DNA from: Lentisphaeria bacterium
GTDB lineage: Bacteria; Verrucomicrobiota; Lentisphaeria; Oligosphaerales; Lenti-02
DNA length: 6,424 nucleotides
Assembly (NCBI GenBank): GCA_023145395.1
Contig: JAGLDW010000978.1
Span: 1 to 6,424, forward strand
Direction of reading: 5' to 3'
Shown: positions 6,275 through 6,424 of the stretch, in pieces
Numbering within the stretch: position 1 is the stretch's first letter
Layout of the letters: each line of letters starts with the position of its first letter
Notes under the pieces: model-generated
What the model saw: the letters and a program-made list of their open reading frames with translations, nothing else
Told to the model about the DNA's origin: nothing
The model's database searches: none
Program-made: the position numbers and the translations under genes

Positions 6275-6424
6275 CTATTCCAACTCGCTGATTCGAGCTT
6301 TCGACTTTTTCTTGAACACGGGATCCTGATGATCGACCACTGGGAGGCGTACCACATTCCGGTAGTACGTCACAGCCTTCTTGGGTTTCTTCATCACTTC
6401 GTAGGTGATGGCGAGCTGATAATG
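6275..6424 (-). CDS. TPR-like protein, C-terminal end only (partial)
   Basis: The minus strand is open from the window edge to a TAG at 6275-6277 and encodes 49 residues. The start lies outside the window. The piece begins HYQLAITYEVMKKPKKAV and continues into TYYRNVVRL. This has the spacing of the second half of a tetratricopeptide repeat: a small or aromatic pattern in helix A, then K-A-x-x-Y-Y in helix B. A basic tail ending KARISELE follows. TPRs are protein-interaction scaffolds, and nothing here shows the partner. The stop lies 7 nt before the ATG of the ligase-like gene, so it is probably in the same transcript. The reading frame is secure because of that tight junction. The TPR assignment rests on a single partial repeat and is moderate. 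It could also be a generic helical-repeat protein or the C-terminus of a lipoprotein with TPRs. Confidence 0.6.
   Translation of the reverse strand, partial: HYQLAITYEVMKKPKKAVTYYRNVVRLPVVDHQDPVFKKKSKARISELE

Noticed and set aside
6268..6357. A 30-residue N-terminal extension of the ligase-like protein from ATG 6357
   Set aside because: These bases encode the end of the TPR-like protein in another frame. ATG 6267, just after that stop, gives normal operon spacing.

Overview
The window is a densely packed, one-directional bacterial operon. Every gene I can support lies on the minus strand, so transcription runs from position 6424 towards 1. Gaps or overlaps are a few bases only (7-nt gap, 4-nt overlap, 11-nt overlap, 1-nt overlap, about 17-nt overlap, 1-nt gap). 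There is no gene-free stretch longer than 300 bases, and no promoter, terminator, RNA gene, insertion sequence or CRISPR array. Both ends cut through genes, so the operon continues on each side. The DNA is GC-rich (about 60% by eye) with clear Shine-Dalgarno sites and some TTG starts, which fits a bacterium. No phylogenetic marker gene is present, so I cannot name a phylum.

In transcription order the genes are: (1) the last 49 residues of a TPR-like protein, 6275-6424; (2) a 335-aa adenylate-forming ligase-like protein of the PaaK/LuxE type, 5260-6267; (3) a 667-aa double-length U32-family protein, 3260-5263; (4) a 430-aa class III PLP aminotransferase, 1978-3270; (5) a 365-aa thioester/fatty-acyl reductase-like extended SDR, 881-1978; (6) a roughly 123-aa SCP2 lipid-carrier protein, 526-897; (7) the first 174 residues of an alpha/beta hydrolase, 1-524.

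Two functional modules can be read from this. Ligase, reductase and aminotransferase are the three activities needed to turn a carboxylic acid into a primary amine: activation, reduction to the aldehyde, transamination. The second module is a U32 protein plus an SCP2 protein. This repeats the pairing of the oxygen-independent ubiquinone hydroxylation proteins UbiU/UbiV (U32, 4Fe-4S) and UbiT (SCP2). Here the two U32 units appear fused in one chain: the N-terminal half has a UbiU-like cysteine pattern, the C-terminal half a UbiV-like one. No recognisable ubiquinone gene is next to them. I infer, without proof, an uncharacterised pathway that hydroxylates and aminates a hydrophobic, probably lipid-like acid without oxygen while an SCP2 protein holds it. 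The substrate and product cannot be read from the sequence.
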